From: Dehalococcoidia bacterium
Lineage (GTDB): Bacteria; Chloroflexota; Dehalococcoidia; GIF9; UBA5629
Assembly: GCA_030604795.1 (NCBI GenBank)
Contig: JAUVVE010000026.1
Coordinates: forward strand, 1 to 8,526
Length of the DNA: 8,526 bases
Direction of reading: 5' to 3'
Shown: in pieces, positions 1-5,383 of the stretch
How positions within the stretch are numbered: the stretch's first letter is position 1
Layout of the letters: every line of letters starts with the position of its first letter
Made by a program: the position numbers and the translations under genes
The notes under the pieces: model-generated
Databases searched by the model: none
What the model was told of the DNA's origin: nothing
Seen by the model: only the letters and a program-made list of their open reading frames with translations

Positions 1-1072
1 CTACGGCTTCAACCTGGGTTCTCACTTCAGGATTGCCTAACTTGCCTTTGGTTTGCCCTTCAAACTGTGGCTCAGCAAGTTTGACGCTGATAACGCACGT
101 TAGCCCGTCTCGAACATCATCACCTGTCAAGTTAGGCTCAGTATCTCTGAGTAGCTTGGCCTTTCGGGCATAGTCATTGAGAACGCGGGTCAGCGCTGAG
201 CGGAACCCGGTGAGATGGCTGCCCCCGTCTATTGTGTTGACGCAGTTAGCGAAGCTGAGCGTAGACTCGGTGAAGCCATCATTGTACTGTACGGCTACTT
301 CAACTAGGGTGCTATCCACCGCGCTGGAGACGTAAATTGGCTGATAATGAAGGACTTGCCTGTTCCTATTGAATCGCCTGACAAGGCTAGCTATGCCACC
401 CTCAAAGTAGAACGTCGCCTCTTGGTCAGCCCGTTCGTCTTTCAGGCTTATTTCCAGCTCCTTGTTCAAGTAAGCCAGCTCTTTGAGGCGCTGGCAGATT
501 GTGTCAAAGTCGTAATTGATATCACTGAAGATTTCTGCGTCAGCCAGGAAGGTGATGGTGGTTCCTGTGACGTCGGTATCCCCGATGACCTTCAGCTCTC
601 CAACGGGCGTCCCCCGTTGGTATTCGTGCCGATAGACTTTCCCTTGGCGTCTGACCTCGACATCGAGCTTGGAAGACAGCGCGTTGACCACTGAAGCACC
701 AACACCGTGTAATCCGCTAGATACAGTATAAGTATGGCCGCCAAACTTGGCTCCGGCGTGAAGCCGAGTCATGACCGCTTCTAATGCGGAGGTGTTGGTT
801 GCGGGATGGATATCCACAGGTATGCCTCGGCCATCATCGATGACTGTTACCGAGTTATCTTCGTGAATTGTCACCTGGGTAGACTTGCAATAGCCAGCCA
901 TCGCCTCGTCTATGGCGTTGTAGACGATCTCGTAGACAAGGTGGTGTAGTCCCTGCTGGTCGGTGCTCCCGATGTACATTCCCGGGCGCCGCCGCACGGC
1001 CTCCAGGCCATCGAGGATGCGGATATCTTCGGCGCTGTAGTCTTCGAATGTGTTCTTGGCTTCAGGTGACAT
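1..1072 (-). CDS. gyrB: DNA gyrase subunit B, N-terminal part (3' end outside window)
   Basis: GyrB is the ATPase half of the type IIA topoisomerase that introduces negative supercoils into DNA in the cytoplasm. Translation from the ATG at 1070-1072 gives 357 open codons to the window edge, so the toprim domain and C-terminus are missing here. Visible in order: RPGMYIGS (residues 29-36), the GHKL ATPase N-box YEIVYNAIDEA (47-57; catalytic-base Glu48 and Mg-binding Asn52), the DDGRGIP loop (79-85), the ATP-lid motif SGLHGVGASVVNALS (119-133), the transducer segment with GGSHLTGF (283-290), and the QTKxKLGN loop (340-347) whose Lys contacts the ATP gamma phosphate. An in-frame TAG lies one codon before the ATG, so this start cannot extend further. 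The Shine-Dalgarno is weak. ParE is the alternative, but the overall sequence reads as GyrB. Residue 51 is Tyr where E. coli GyrB has Asp45 (see findings). Confidence 0.95.
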   Translation of the reverse strand, partial: MSPEAKNTFEDYSAEDIRILDGLEAVRRRPGMYIGSTDQQGLHHLVYEIVYNAIDEAMAGYCKSTQVTIHEDNSVTVIDDGRGIPVDIHPATNTSALEAVMTRLHAGAKFGGHTYTVSSGLHGVGASVVNALSSKLDVEVRRQGKVYRHEYQRGTPVGELKVIGDTDVTGTTITFLADAEIFSDINYDFDTICQRLKELAYLNKELEISLKDERADQEATFYFEGGIASLVRRFNRNRQVLHYQPIYVSSAVDSTLVEVAVQYNDGFTESTLSFANCVNTIDGGSHLTGFRSALTRVLNDYARKAKLLRDTEPNLTGDDVRDGLTCVISVKLAEPQFEGQTKGKLGNPEVRTQVEAV

Positions 1073-1204
1073 GGCTACTTAACTCTGGTTGGACAAGGAG
1101 CGCTTGACCGACAAGTGGCAGGTCAGGTATGAGGGCGACGGGAGACGTCAATCCCACATCTAGTGCTGGTGAAATAAAACCACACAAGGGATTGCATTCG
1201 CTTA

Positions 1205-1232
1205 ATTCTACCATATGCGGCCGCAAATTCAA
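1205..1232 (-). promoter_or_regulatory. Predicted sigma70-type promoter for gyrB
   Basis: Read on the minus strand, TTGAAT (1227-1232) and TAGAAT (1205-1210) are separated by 16 bases. The first matches the -35 consensus at 4 of 6 positions and the second matches the -10 at 5 of 6. It would start transcription near 1198 and leave a leader of about 125 bases before gyrB. The spacer contains a GCGGCCGC palindrome. No second gene lies between it and gyrB. Pattern-based only. Confidence 0.4.
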
Positions 1233-1308
1233 AGGCTGAAACGCTTGTTTCCTTGGCTGGCGCACAGAGGTCGTTGGGGATACTGCTGGTCCGTTGTTTC
1301 CCACTGAA

Positions 1309-1533
1309 TCAGGCTAGGGTGAGACAGCGTAGTTGTATGCGGTTCTTGAGCAGTTTCAGGACGTTTGAGACCTTATCAGTGGAGCCGCAGCCCCCGTTTT
1401 CAAAACTACGACACACGGTGCAGGTGACGCTGTACTCATGAACCGCGCCTATGTTGACGAAGAAGGGGCGATCAGGTTGGACCGGCATCGCATAGTAATT
1501 ACGGATAAAGAGGCCCTCAAGGAGATAATGCAA
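1309..1533 (-). CDS. Doubtful small cysteine-containing ORF
   Basis: Unrecognised. If translated from a TTG at 1531-1533, which has an AGAAGG-like ribosome site about 6 bases upstream, it gives 74 residues ending in TGA at 1309-1311. An internal ATG at 1486-1488 would give 59 residues without a visible ribosome site. The centre carries TCTVC (CxxC) followed by FENGGCGSTDKV, then a basic tail with KLLKNR. A Cys-rich core with a charged helix-like tail could bind a metal, but I cannot match a family. The reading frame stays open upstream only because it shadows the ferredoxin gene on the other strand. Chance is the leading alternative. Confidence 0.2.
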   Translation of the reverse strand: MHYLLEGLFIRNYYAMPVQPDRPFFVNIGAVHEYSVTCTVCRSFENGGCGSTDKVSNVLKLLKNRIQLRCLTLA

Positions 1534-1542
1534 GCACCTTCT

Positions 1543-1558
1543 TGAGACAAAGGTCACA
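1543..1558. promoter_or_regulatory. CRP/FNR-like palindrome upstream of the ferredoxin gene
   Basis: TGAGACAAAGGTCACA has the half-sites TGAGA and TCACA separated by 6 bases. This is the geometry of CRP-family operators (TGTGA-N6-TCACA), with one half-site matching exactly. The centre is at 1550.5. A TATAAC -10-like box follows at 1584-1589 with no recognisable -35 box, so the palindrome sits roughly where a class II activator would bind (about -45 from the inferred start). A near-copy lies at 1921-1936. The operator role is inferred. Confidence 0.4.
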
Positions 1559-1583
1559 GACAGATGGTCAGCTTTGGTGCTAC

Positions 1584-1589
1584 TATAAC
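1584..1589 (+). promoter_or_regulatory. Predicted -10 box for the ferredoxin gene
   Basis: TATAAC matches the -10 consensus at 5 of 6 positions and lies 20 bases before the GTG start of the ferredoxin. There is no convincing -35 hexamer 15-19 bases upstream. Such a gap is typical of promoters that need an activator, and it fits the palindrome centred 33.5 bases before the hexamer. It would give a leader of only about 14 bases. Weak on its own. Confidence 0.3.
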
Positions 1590-1609
1590 AGAAACGGGGA
1601 TGGATAACA

Positions 1610-1816
1610 GTGGCTGAAATGCCCTTGATAGAACCCGCAAAATGTGACGGATGCGGGTTGTGTGTCAGCGTGTGCCGTTGTAACGCCCTGGTGCTCGTTG
1701 GCCACATTGTCACCATTGTCGAGACAGAAGAGTGCGCCTGGTGCACCGAGTGTGAAGCTGTCTGCCCCACCGGGGCCATAAGCTGCGCCTTCGAGATAGT
1801 CATCCAAGAGCCCTAG
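1610..1816 (+). CDS. Ferredoxin, 2x[4Fe-4S], 68 aa
   Basis: A small cytoplasmic electron carrier, or the equivalent of a ferredoxin subunit of an oxidoreductase. Two cysteine sets are visible: Cys12, 15, 18, 22 (CxxCxxCxxxC) and Cys42, 45, 48, 52 followed by Pro (CxxCxxCxxxCP). Together these are the ligands for two [4Fe-4S] clusters in the bacterial ferredoxin fold. The first set has Arg instead of the usual Pro after its last Cys, and there is an extra Cys24. I chose the GTG at 1610 because GGGGA lies 9 bases upstream; the in-frame ATG at 1619 would remove three residues and lacks a ribosome site. The gene stands alone, with an Nfu-type scaffold gene 206 bases downstream, so its redox partner cannot be told from context. 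Confidence 0.9.
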   Translation: MAEMPLIEPAKCDGCGLCVSVCRCNALVLVGHIVTIVETEECAWCTECEAVCPTGAISCAFEIVIQEP

Positions 1817-1878
1817 TGGCCAAATAAGGCCGCGCATATTCCGTTTCTGACCTTACGCCGGCTCCCCCCTGCCCCGAA

Positions 1879-1929
1879 TTTGTCTCTTCCTGCGATGACT
1901 TCCCACTACAATGCCCGGAATGAGACAAA
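1879..1929 (+). repeat. Interrupted inverted repeat (potential hairpin)
   Basis: TTTGTCTCTTCC (1879-1890) can pair with GGAA (1917-1920) plus GAGACAAA (1922-1929), leaving only T1921 unpaired. This gives 12 base pairs with a 26-base loop. No T-run follows, so it is not a canonical intrinsic terminator for the ferredoxin gene. Its right arm overlaps the palindrome at 1921-1936, so the two structures would compete in RNA, or the left arm may be a degenerate half-site. Confidence 0.35.
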
Positions 1930-1936
1930 AGTCGCA
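1921..1936. promoter_or_regulatory. CRP/FNR-like palindrome upstream of the Nfu gene
   Basis: TGAGACAAAAGTCGCA matches the site at 1543-1558 in 14 of 16 positions and is itself palindromic (TGAGA-N6-TCGCA). A TAGAAT -10-like box lies at 1959-1964, again without a clear -35. The inferred start near 1971 puts the palindrome centre at about -42, essentially the class II activator position known for CRP and FNR. The repeat and its position are visible; the protein that binds it is not known. Confidence 0.4.
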
Positions 1937-1958
1937 TACAAAGGGTTCGCTGCTGAGC

Positions 1959-1964
1959 TAGAAT
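1959..1964 (+). promoter_or_regulatory. Predicted -10 box for the Nfu gene
   Basis: TAGAAT matches the -10 consensus at 5 of 6 positions and lies 58 bases before the Nfu ATG. No good -35 hexamer is present at the right distance. The palindrome at 1921-1936 occupies that place. Confidence 0.3.
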
Positions 1965-2022
1965 AGCCACCAGTCAGTGACGGACTGAACTACAAGGTAA
2001 CGAATGGACAGGAGGCCATAGG

Positions 2023-2241
2023 ATGCGCGAGAAGGTAGAAGCAGCTCTAAACGTGATTAGGCCCAGTTTGCGGGCAGATGGCGGCGATGTGGAACTGATA
2101 GACGTCAGTGACGGCATAGTTACGGTGAGACTGACCGGTGCCTGCGGTGGCTGCCCAATGGCCACTATGACCCTAAGGAACGGGGTTGAGCGAACGCTCA
2201 AGGACCAAATACCTGAGGTCAAAGAAGTGGTTGCTGCCTAG
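2023..2241 (+). CDS. NifU C-terminal domain (Nfu-type) Fe-S cluster scaffold, 72 aa
   Basis: The product is a stand-alone NFU domain that carries a [4Fe-4S] cluster at a dimer interface and hands it to target apoproteins in the cytoplasm. Visible features are the helical start leading to RPSLRADGGDVEL (13-25), the DGIVTVRLTGACGGCP strand and loop (30-45) with cluster ligands Cys41 and Cys44, and a C-terminal helix ending in PEVKEVVAA. The full length matches a single Nfu domain, with no N-terminal IscU-like part. The ATG has GGAGG at 2011-2015, 7 bases upstream, so the start is firm. The ferredoxin upstream would be a natural recipient of clusters, though the 206-base gap argues against a tight operon. 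Confidence 0.9.
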   Translation: MREKVEAALNVIRPSLRADGGDVELIDVSDGIVTVRLTGACGGCPMATMTLRNGVERTLKDQIPEVKEVVAA

Positions 2242-2349
2242 AGCTCTGGGGAGAAGAAGACTGAGAGCGGGAAGGCCAAATGAGAGCTTGGCTGAGTCTT
2301 TGGCTACATACTCGCGAGTTGAGATTACCGAGAACGCCTGGAGATAACA

Positions 2350-3762
2350 ATGGTTTCAGGAAACGCAAGGACTACCGAGCGAATCCTCCCCGATGATGAG
2401 GAATCACACCCGGTCAGCCAGGACATTGACTACGGAGAGGGGGAACTCTCCGAAGTCGAGGTTGGCCCGTCGAAGGGGGAAGTCGAGCCTATCGGCGATC
2501 CAATGAACCTGTACTTCGCAGAGTGCGGGCAGACCCCTCTTCTCAGTGCCGAGGAGGAGAGAGCACTGGGTAGCCGCGTAGAGGAAGGGGAGTATGTCGC
2601 CGAGCTTGAGCGGGAGTGGGCGGCCCAGTATGGCATTCGGCCAGCGGCAACAGACCTGCTGCTAGCACTGGTTGAGCGGTTCTGCCAGTCACGTGGGCTT
2701 TTCGACGCGCTCTGCGGTTACCTCCGACTCCCATCCGACGAGTCTATGGCGGACAAGGTATCGGAGTCCGACTTGCGCCGTGCCATCGATGGCAATATAG
2801 ACGAGCACTTATTGGATGCCATGGCCCAAACCACCGGAGAGGGTGAAGCTCCAACCCTGCAGGCCCTGATTCAACTGTCTCTGGACAGCCGGCTGATTCT
2901 GTGGCACATCCTGGGGAGCGCGGGCCAGAGAAGTTCCATGGCCGAGTTTGAGGAGGCGGTGCGCTCGCCAGTTTTCTGGGACAAACTGAAAGACCACCGG
3001 CCCGAAATCACCTCGCACTTCCAGCGAATAAGGGACAATGCGCAGCAGGCGGCTGACCACCTAGTTCGAGCCAACCTGCGCCTGGTCCTCAGCATAGCCA
3101 AGAAATATGTGCACCGCGGCGTACCCCTGTCTGACCTCGTCCAGGAGGGCAACATCGGGCTGATGCGGGCAGCGCACAAGTTTGACCACCGCAGAGGTTA
3201 CAAGTTCAGCACCTACGCCCATTGGTGGATCCGGCAAGCCGTCGTGCGGGCTATCGCCGACCAGGCGCGCACTGTACGTCTGCCCGTGCACGTGATTGAT
3301 GGCATGAGGAGCCTCGCCCAGGCCAGCAGCAGGTTGTCTCAAGAGTCCGGACAGGAGCCGACCAACGAGGAACTAGCTACCGAAATGGGAGTCCCATTTG
3401 AAAACGTGGAGTGGCTGCTCAAGGCGAGTGTCGGCGAGCCGATTTCTCTTGAGTCAGCTATAGGGGAAGACGGGAGGCGACTCGGCGATGTCATCCAGGA
3501 TGAGTCGGTGCCGGAACCTGAAGAGGTGGCCGCCACAGTACTGCTGAGGGAGCAGCTGAGCACGGCGCTGGAGTCGCTGTCACCTCGCGAACGGCGCGTC
3601 ATCGAGATGAGGTTTGGCCTGGACAACGGATCCAGCCAAACCCTGGGAGAAGTCGGCACGGCACTGGGCCTCACCAAAGAGCGGATACGCCAGATTCAAG
3701 GAGAGGCACTGAGGAAGCTGCGCCATCCAAGCCATAGTCGTAAATTGATAGACTACCTCTAA
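2350..3762 (+). CDS. rpoD: RNA polymerase sigma factor, RpoD/SigA type, 470 aa
   Basis: A sigma70-family subunit that directs RNA polymerase to -10/-35 promoters. The first 50 residues are an acidic tail in place of a full region 1.1. Region 1.2 (about 50-82) contains DPMNLYFAECGQTPLLSAEE. Residues 83-231 are a poorly conserved insert. Region 2 (about 238-308) carries NLRLVLSIAKKY, DLVQEGNIGLMRA and the promoter-melting stretch YKFSTYAHWWIRQAVVRAI. Region 3 spans about 309-394. Region 4 (403-470) has the -35-binding helix-turn-helix (431-458) with TKERIRQIQ, and ends in HPSHSRKLIDYL, close to the RpoD ending. The presence of region 1.2 and the full 2-3-4 set points to a group 1 or close group 2 factor. 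The ATG has GGAG 6 bases upstream. The consensus-like promoters elsewhere in this window fit such a factor. Confidence 0.93.
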   Translation: MVSGNARTTERILPDDEESHPVSQDIDYGEGELSEVEVGPSKGEVEPIGDPMNLYFAECGQTPLLSAEEERALGSRVEEGEYVAELEREWAAQYGIRPAATDLLLALVERFCQSRGLFDALCGYLRLPSDESMADKVSESDLRRAIDGNIDEHLLDAMAQTTGEGEAPTLQALIQLSLDSRLILWHILGSAGQRSSMAEFEEAVRSPVFWDKLKDHRPEITSHFQRIRDNAQQAADHLVRANLRLVLSIAKKYVHRGVPLSDLVQEGNIGLMRAAHKFDHRRGYKFSTYAHWWIRQAVVRAIADQARTVRLPVHVIDGMRSLAQASSRLSQESGQEPTNEELATEMGVPFENVEWLLKASVGEPISLESAIGEDGRRLGDVIQDESVPEPEEVAATVLLREQLSTALESLSPRERRVIEMRFGLDNGSSQTLGEVGTALGLTKERIRQIQGEALRKLRHPSHSRKLIDYL

Positions 3763-3811
3763 GCCTTTGAGGTCGCTTAAGCACGAGGTGGCGTGGAGGT
3801 GAACCCTCAAC

Positions 3812-4387
3812 TCAACGCGGTTCGTTGCCCGCCAAACGCTTACCCAGCTCGAACGCCTCCGATAGCGCGGATGGGTGCTCCTTTATCTCACCCTTCTTAT
3901 CTACACCTCTAACCAGCAGCTCATCCACATACTCGACACCGACGGCCTGGAAGAAGTACTTCACCACCAACTTAGCTCCGTCAAACAGTTTCACACCTCT
4001 GGTCGCCCCCACAGCGATAAAGGCGCCTTTACTCGTGGCGTCCATGGACCCCTGTTTGAGAATGTGCCTTCTGGCCCAAAGTGCCTGACAGCGATCGATG
4101 AGCGCCTTGAGTTGACTGGTGAGCCCGCAGAAAAACATCGGCGAGGCCACTATTATGACGTCAGCATCGAGGAGCTTGGGATATACATCATCCATGTCGT
4201 CCCTTATGACGCAATTGCCGTCCTTGAGACAGCCGTAATACTCCCGACAGGGTGATATGTTCAGCTTGTCCACGATAATCTTCTCGACCTCTGCCCCCTG
4301 ACGCTCTGCCCCTTTCAAAGCCTCATCCAGCAACAGGTCTGTGTTGCTTCCTATCCTCGGGCTGCCCATAATCCCCAGGACTTTCAT
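3812..4387 (-). CDS. NADPH-dependent FMN reductase-type flavoprotein, 191 aa
   Basis: A flavodoxin-fold protein expected to bind FMN and transfer electrons; the substrate is unknown. The start shows beta-1 plus phosphate loop (GIMGSPRIGSNTDLLL), then SPCREYYGCLKDGNCVIRDDM, where iron-sulfur flavoproteins place a cluster. Next come the isoalloxazine-contact segment SPMFFCGLTSQLKALIDRCQ and the ATRGVKLFDGAK loop. One Cys of the C-x2-C-x2-C-x5-C cluster motif is Tyr, so a cluster is doubtful. An upstream GTG at 4391-4393 is possible (193 aa), but its only G-rich sequence abuts it. GGGGG lies 5 bases before the ATG at 4385-4387, so I prefer the ATG. That ATG overlaps the stop of a doubtful upstream ORF (ATGA, 4384-4387). 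The gene converges on the sigma factor gene with a 49-base gap. Confidence 0.88.
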   Translation of the reverse strand: MKVLGIMGSPRIGSNTDLLLDEALKGAERQGAEVEKIIVDKLNISPCREYYGCLKDGNCVIRDDMDDVYPKLLDADVIIVASPMFFCGLTSQLKALIDRCQALWARRHILKQGSMDATSKGAFIAVGATRGVKLFDGAKLVVKYFFQAVGVEYVDELLVRGVDKKGEIKEHPSALSEAFELGKRLAGNEPR

Positions 4388-4584
4388 TTGCACCCCCAGG
4401 TGAAGGATTCCAGTCGCGCCGGCACTAGACGAGGGCTTAGAATGCCAGCCACAATGTACATGCAGCCGGTACCCATAGGAGATTTGAACCCGTGCGCCAA
4501 CCGCCCGCCCGGAAAACCAGCGTCTACCATGACGCCTATCGCCAAGTCCGAATCAGTCACTTGTGAAAACGCTCCTCTTGGCAT
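4384..4584 (-). CDS. Doubtful 66-codon ORF translationally linked to the flavoprotein
   Basis: Unrecognised. The ATG at 4582-4584 lies about 44 bases after the start point inferred from a good promoter (4635-4663). A GAAGG sequence sits just upstream, and the TGA overlaps the flavoprotein ATG as ATGA. This arrangement would suit a leader or coupled small protein. The product (MPRGAFSQVTDSDLAIG at its start, WGCK at its end) shows no domain, signal peptide or membrane segment that I recognise. Part of the frame is the tRNA-like stretch at 4466-4542, which argues that the DNA may instead act as RNA. Chance is quite possible. Confidence 0.25.
   Translation of the reverse strand: MPRGAFSQVTDSDLAIGVMVDAGFPGGRLAHGFKSPMGTGCMYIVAGILSPRLVPARLESFTWGCK
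4466..4542 (-). ncRNA. tRNA-like sequence, degenerate or coincidental
   Basis: Read on the minus strand, this 77-base stretch has both hallmark tRNA boxes in the right order and near the right distance: a D-arm-like GCGTC-ATGGTA-GACGC (5-bp stem) and a T-loop-like GGTTCAAATC, ending in GGTACC as many leucine tRNAs do. It does not fold as a working tRNA. The T stem has one mismatch and a G-T pair, I find no proper anticodon stem with a 7-base loop, and the ends do not make a 7-bp acceptor stem. It could be a tRNA remnant, part of a structured leader for the flavoprotein, or chance within a coding ORF. Confidence 0.2.
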
Positions 4585-4634
4585 TAGCCTTCAGCCTGCG
4601 GACGCAGACTGGAGTCCATTCAGGCGCTCTCAGC

Positions 4635-4663
4635 ATACTATTCCATTACCTAGCTGCCGTCAA
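4635..4663 (-). promoter_or_regulatory. Predicted sigma70-type promoter for the flavoprotein transcript
   Basis: On the minus strand, TTGACG (4658-4663, 5 of 6 matches to the -35 consensus) and TAGTAT (4635-4640, 4 of 6 to the -10) are separated by exactly 17 bases. Transcription would start near 4628 and run through about 240 bases before the flavoprotein, crossing the tRNA-like stretch and the small ORF. A 10-bp inverted repeat lies 4 bases upstream of the -35 box. Confidence 0.45.
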
Positions 4664-4667
4664 GCAC

Positions 4668-4701
4668 GTAGCCGTGGGGGCAGGTCAATTTCCACGGCTA
4701 C
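4668..4701. repeat. Perfect 10-bp inverted repeat next to a promoter
   Basis: GTAGCCGTGG (4668-4677) and CCACGGCTAC (4692-4701) are exact reverse complements separated by 14 bases. No T-run follows on either strand, so it is unlikely to be an intrinsic terminator. It sits directly upstream of the predicted -35 box at 4658-4663, where an operator would be expected, and about 220 bases beyond the stop of the acetyltransferase gene. Confidence 0.5.
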
Positions 4702-4896
4702 CGCTGAGATAACCCAGACCAACATGACTATTCCTGCTTTGATACAATTGTGCCAATCTCTTCAGCTGCTGGTCAAACTGGGAGGAGACATACGACCCGG
4801 GTTTACCTAACAGAAGAATTGGGGCCGGAGTCCCAGCACACTGCGTTGAACATAACGGCACTAAGTACAGTCCGGGGGAGCTGACCGTCAAGGCCT
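4702..4896. other. Non-coding stretch, nothing recognised
   Basis: Between the inverted repeat and the hairpin after the acetyltransferase gene I see no RNA gene, repeat or convincing ORF. The open frames here on both strands have no ribosome site, no recognisable motif and a composition typical of chance. Confidence 0.4.
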
Positions 4897-4911
4897 GCCC
4901 CACACTGGGGC
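4897..4911 (-). terminator. Short GC-rich hairpin after the acetyltransferase gene
   Basis: GCCCC-ACACT-GGGGC forms a perfect 5-bp GC stem with a 5-base loop, starting 9 bases past the stop codon of the minus-strand acetyltransferase gene. A T-run is missing on both strands, so it is not a canonical intrinsic terminator. It could mark the transcript end or protect it from exonucleases. Confidence 0.3.
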
Positions 4912-4920
4912 CACCAGCCA

Positions 4921-5376
4921 TCAGAAGTAAAGGCGGAAACCGTGGGCCGATGGCTGGAATCCTAATGAGCGATAGAACCGGTGAGCCTCACGGCGCCTTT
5001 TGTCACTGCTCAATGCAAGCCTATAGCATCCAGCCTCTTTTGCGCGGGCTATAGCATGTTCCATAAGCAGCCTGCCCAGCCCTCGTCGTTGATACCTCCG
5101 GTCAATGACAAGGTTCTCCACCATTGCCCAGGGCAGAACGCCATGTGAAAGGTTAGGCACGATGAGGAGTACCATGGTGCCCACCACCTCGCCCTGGTAC
5201 TCGGCTACCAGAAGCGCATGCCCTGGCGCAGCACTAATCTCTTCAAAGACCCGTCGGCAGTCAGCTGGAGAGGGGCTCTGGCCCAGCTCCGCCTGAGAGG
5301 TGGTGATTGCTAATTCACGGTAAAGCTCGAGGATACGCGTAATATCATCCTGGGTAGCAAGTCTAACAGTCGCCAT
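4921..5376 (-). CDS. GNAT family N-acetyltransferase, 151 aa
   Basis: Predicted to transfer an acetyl group from acetyl-CoA to an amine; the substrate cannot be read from the sequence. The fold is complete and of usual single-domain length: an N-terminal VRLATQDDITRILELYREL helix, the strand pair HALLVAEYQGEVVGTMVLL, the core strand MVENLVIDRRYQRRG, and the acetyl-CoA pyrophosphate loop Q-R-R-G-L-G (motif A, about residues 95-100). Motif B (EAHRFYRSLGF) supplies the typical Tyr near the active site. The ATG at 5374-5376 has only a weak ribosome site. The gene lies 42 bases after dCMP deaminase, in the same direction, with a small hairpin between them, so it is probably the last gene of that unit and expressed at a different level. 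Confidence 0.9.
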   Translation of the reverse strand: MATVRLATQDDITRILELYRELAITTSQAELGQSPSPADCRRVFEEISAAPGHALLVAEYQGEVVGTMVLLIVPNLSHGVLPWAMVENLVIDRRYQRRGLGRLLMEHAIARAKEAGCYRLALSSDKRRREAHRFYRSLGFQPSAHGFRLYF

Positions 5377-5383
5377 CTTGCCT

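Noticed and set aside
347..694. 115-codon plus-strand open frame
   Set aside because: It lies wholly inside gyrB on the other strand and shows no domain; a shadow frame.
1817..1835. GGCC-AAATAA-GGCC after the ferredoxin stop as a terminator
   Set aside because: A 4-bp stem with no following T-run is too weak to call.
3339..3677. 112-codon minus-strand frame inside the sigma factor gene
   Set aside because: Ser-rich low-complexity shadow of conserved sigma regions 3 and 4.
3767..3810. TTGAGG and CCTCAA inverted repeat between the convergent sigma and flavoprotein genes
   Set aside because: Only 6 bp with a 32-base loop and no T-run; not a credible bidirectional terminator.
4557..4566. 10-base palindrome TCACTTGTGA in the flavoprotein leader
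   Set aside because: Resembles a CRP half-site pair but with 2-base spacing instead of 6, and it lies downstream of the predicted start; likely chance.
4388..4810. 140-codon plus-strand open frame across the flavoprotein upstream region
   Set aside because: It has no ribosome site or recognisable motif, it is rich in Pro, Arg and Ser as expected of chance frames, and it opposes the predicted minus-strand promoter and leader.
4685..4921. 78-codon minus-strand open frame downstream of the acetyltransferase gene
   Set aside because: Its ATG is at the acetyltransferase stop with no ribosome site, it spans hairpins, and the product has no motif. A coupled gene is possible but unsupported.
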